From: Dehalococcoidia bacterium UBA6808
GTDB lineage: Bacteria; Chloroflexota; Dehalococcoidia; GIF9; UBA5629
Reading direction: 5' to 3'
NCBI GenBank assembly: GCA_002452695.1
Contig: DKFA01000059.1
Location: 1-6,192, forward strand
Length of the DNA stretch: 6,192 bases
The notes beneath the pieces are model-generated. The model made no database searches, had not been told where the DNA came from, and saw only the letters and a program-made list of their open reading frames with translations. This document shows, piece by piece, positions 5,215 through 6,192 of this stretch (position 1 is its first letter; each line of letters begins with the position of its first letter). The position numbers were made by a program, and so were the translations under genes.

Positions 5215-5798
5215 CAACTTCTTATTTCAACGGCAAAGCGGACGTCTGGGATGAACAGGTCGCCGAGAAGGACCCCGCCAGGCTGCAACGCATGGCCGAT
5301 AACCTGGACATTCAACCCGGCTCCACCGTACTGGACGTAGGCACCGGCACCGGCGTATTCGTACCCTTCCTGCTGCGCAAAATCACGCCGCAGGGAAAGT
5401 TGGTCTGCCTGGATTACGCCGAGAGAATGATCGAGAAAGCACGCAGTAAAAGGTTCGAAGGCCAGATCGATTACGTATGCTCAGACATACACACCACCGA
5501 TTTCAGGGCCGGCGCCTTCGACGCGGTTGTCTGCTATTCGAGCTTTCCGCACTTCCAGGATAAATTAAAAGCCTTCAAAGAGATGCGGCGCATATTGAAA
5601 AAGGGCGGGAAATTATTCATCTGCCACACTTCCAGCAGAGCTGTCATCAATGGTATACACCAGAATATCCCGGAGGTCTCCCATGACCTGATACCTGAAA
5701 AGGACGAAATGCTCAGCCTGCTTTCATCAGCAGGATTTAAAAATATCGAATTACGTGACGAAGTCAGCAGCTATTTTGTCCGAGCAGACAGAACGTAG
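5211..5798 (+). CDS. Class I SAM-dependent methyltransferase linked to the transporter
   Basis: This 195-aa soluble protein has the Rossmann methyltransferase fold. Motif I is VLDVGTGTG (residues 40-48), the acidic residue contacting the ribose of SAM is D68 in LVCLDYAERMI, SDI (91-93) is the motif near adenine, FDAVVCYSSFPHF (103-115) is motif IV-like, and LKKGGKLFICHTSSR (129-143) is the post-motif strand. The stretch INGIHQNIPEVSHDLIP (146-162) and AGFKNIELRDE near the end give it the look of a distinct small subfamily. The substrate cannot be read from sequence. The ATG at 5211 overlaps the permease stop (ATGA), with AGGAGG (5198-5203) seven bases upstream, so translation is coupled and it belongs to the operon. 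A role in modifying a small metal ligand, a tRNA or a corrinoid-like compound is conceivable but unproven. Confidence 0.88.
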   Translation: MTTSYFNGKADVWDEQVAEKDPARLQRMADNLDIQPGSTVLDVGTGTGVFVPFLLRKITPQGKLVCLDYAERMIEKARSKRFEGQIDYVCSDIHTTDFRAGAFDAVVCYSSFPHFQDKLKAFKEMRRILKKGGKLFICHTSSRAVINGIHQNIPEVSHDLIPEKDEMLSLLSSAGFKNIELRDEVSSYFVRADRT

Positions 5799-5830
5799 GT
5801 TGCCTGAGCCGTTCCGTCATATACTGGCCA

Positions 5831-5852
5831 ATTATACCCGCATGCGTATAAT
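5831..5852. promoter_or_regulatory. Inverted repeat, possible operator or hairpin after the operon
   Basis: ATTATAC (5831-5837) and GTATAAT (5846-5852) are exact reverse complements separated by eight bases that include the palindrome GCATGC. The site is 32 bp after the methyltransferase stop. Its 22-bp span equals that of the two Fur-family dyads, but its arms differ. It could be an operator for the small downstream reading frame, or a hairpin ending the operon transcript, although no T-run follows. Confidence 0.4.
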
Positions 5853-5909
5853 CCAGCATCACCTTTACATATAAACATCTATGTCAGTTTATACATTAAG
5901 GAGTATACT

Positions 5910-6148
5910 ATAGCCGACATTAATTCTATAGGCATAGCTGAGGCAAAGACAAAGCTGACGCAACCCGTTGAAGAAGTCTATGCCGGTGGAGAGCCATGTC
6001 TGATTGTATCAGGCAATAAGAAACTGACTCCAATGGAAGGTTACAGGGTCAGGGGGGAGATTACCCGATATTTTACACTGTCAATTATGAGATTCAACCT
6101 GTAACGGTTTACAGAATCATGGCAAGGGGCGGCGCGTACAATTTCTAA
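5910..6148 (+). pseudogene. Small damaged reading frame, unknown family
   Basis: An AAGGAG Shine-Dalgarno site (5898-5903) is followed six bases later by ATA, where a start codon would be expected. From there the frame reads ADINSIGIAEAKTKLTQPV, then EEVYAGGEPCLIVSGNKK and MEGYRVRGEITRYF, and closes at TAA 6102-6104 after 64 codons. One base over, a second frame from 6074 continues YTVNYEIQPVTVYRIMARGG and AYNF to TAA at 6146-6148. Restoring one T in the T-run at 6071-6074 would join them into about 80 residues. So either the gene is dead (start ATG to ATA plus a 1-nt loss) or the sequence has an error. The first in-frame ATG (6033) would leave only 23 codons. A -35-like TTTACA lies at 5864-5869. 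I do not recognise the protein. Confidence 0.4.
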
Positions 6149-6192
6149 TCTGAATTGGTGGAGCTTCCTGGACGGAACAAAGAACCTTTAGT
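6149..6192. other. Right end of window: no feature seen
   Basis: The last 44 bases contain no recognisable start, terminator hairpin or repeat. Whatever gene lies beyond the window cannot be inferred. Confidence 0.5.

Overview
The window is bacterial DNA of moderate GC content. Its centre is a compact plus-strand metal-uptake-type operon with its own Fur-family regulator (2151-5798). On the left are a minus-strand AAA-type ATPase gene and a wrecked cysteine synthase gene (530-2027). At the left end lies a gene-poor stretch with a CRISPR-like repeat pair and several inverted repeats (1-529). The right end (5799-6192) holds only a small damaged reading frame. The host is not certain. Lipoprotein-type export of the binding protein, the use of TTG and GTG starts, the archaeal/Chloroflexi-like flavour of the cysteine synthase and the AAACCCTAA/TTTAG-like intergenic DNA suggest an anaerobic, possibly Chloroflexi (Dehalococcoidia-like) organism. 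That is inference only.

Left end: a 9-bp-arm palindrome (2-21) is followed by AT-rich DNA. Two identical 29-nt repeats (74-102, 135-163) are then separated by exactly 32 nt, the geometry of a one-spacer type I-E CRISPR array. No cas gene is in the window. After it come a weak coding-like remnant (191-388) and a nested foldback (432-508).

Minus strand: a cysteine synthase (O-acetylserine sulfhydrylase family) can be read from a good promoter and start codon at 1205 down to 530. It carries a TAA, a 1-nt frameshift, an internal loss of roughly 80-95 codons and a TGA, so it is a pseudogene. Upstream of it is an intact 239-codon COG3910-like ATPase with all ABC/AAA motifs.

Plus strand: the regulator gene (Fur/Zur/Nur type), a TroA/ZnuA-like lipoprotein, an ABC ATPase, an ABC-3 permease and a SAM-dependent methyltransferase are packed with gaps of 1-19 nt or overlap from the lipoprotein onward. 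Two 22-bp dyads of the form ATTGCA-N6-TGCAAT lie on the promoter of the regulator gene and just upstream of the lipoprotein gene. This suggests that the regulator represses both itself and the transport operon when its metal is plentiful.

The most unusual points are three. The binding protein has no histidine after residue 88 and lacks the canonical TroA/ZnuA metal ligands. A methyltransferase is translationally coupled to the transporter. The regulator and operon share a TTGCAA-type dyad. Together they hint that the transported species may not be a bare zinc or manganese ion.
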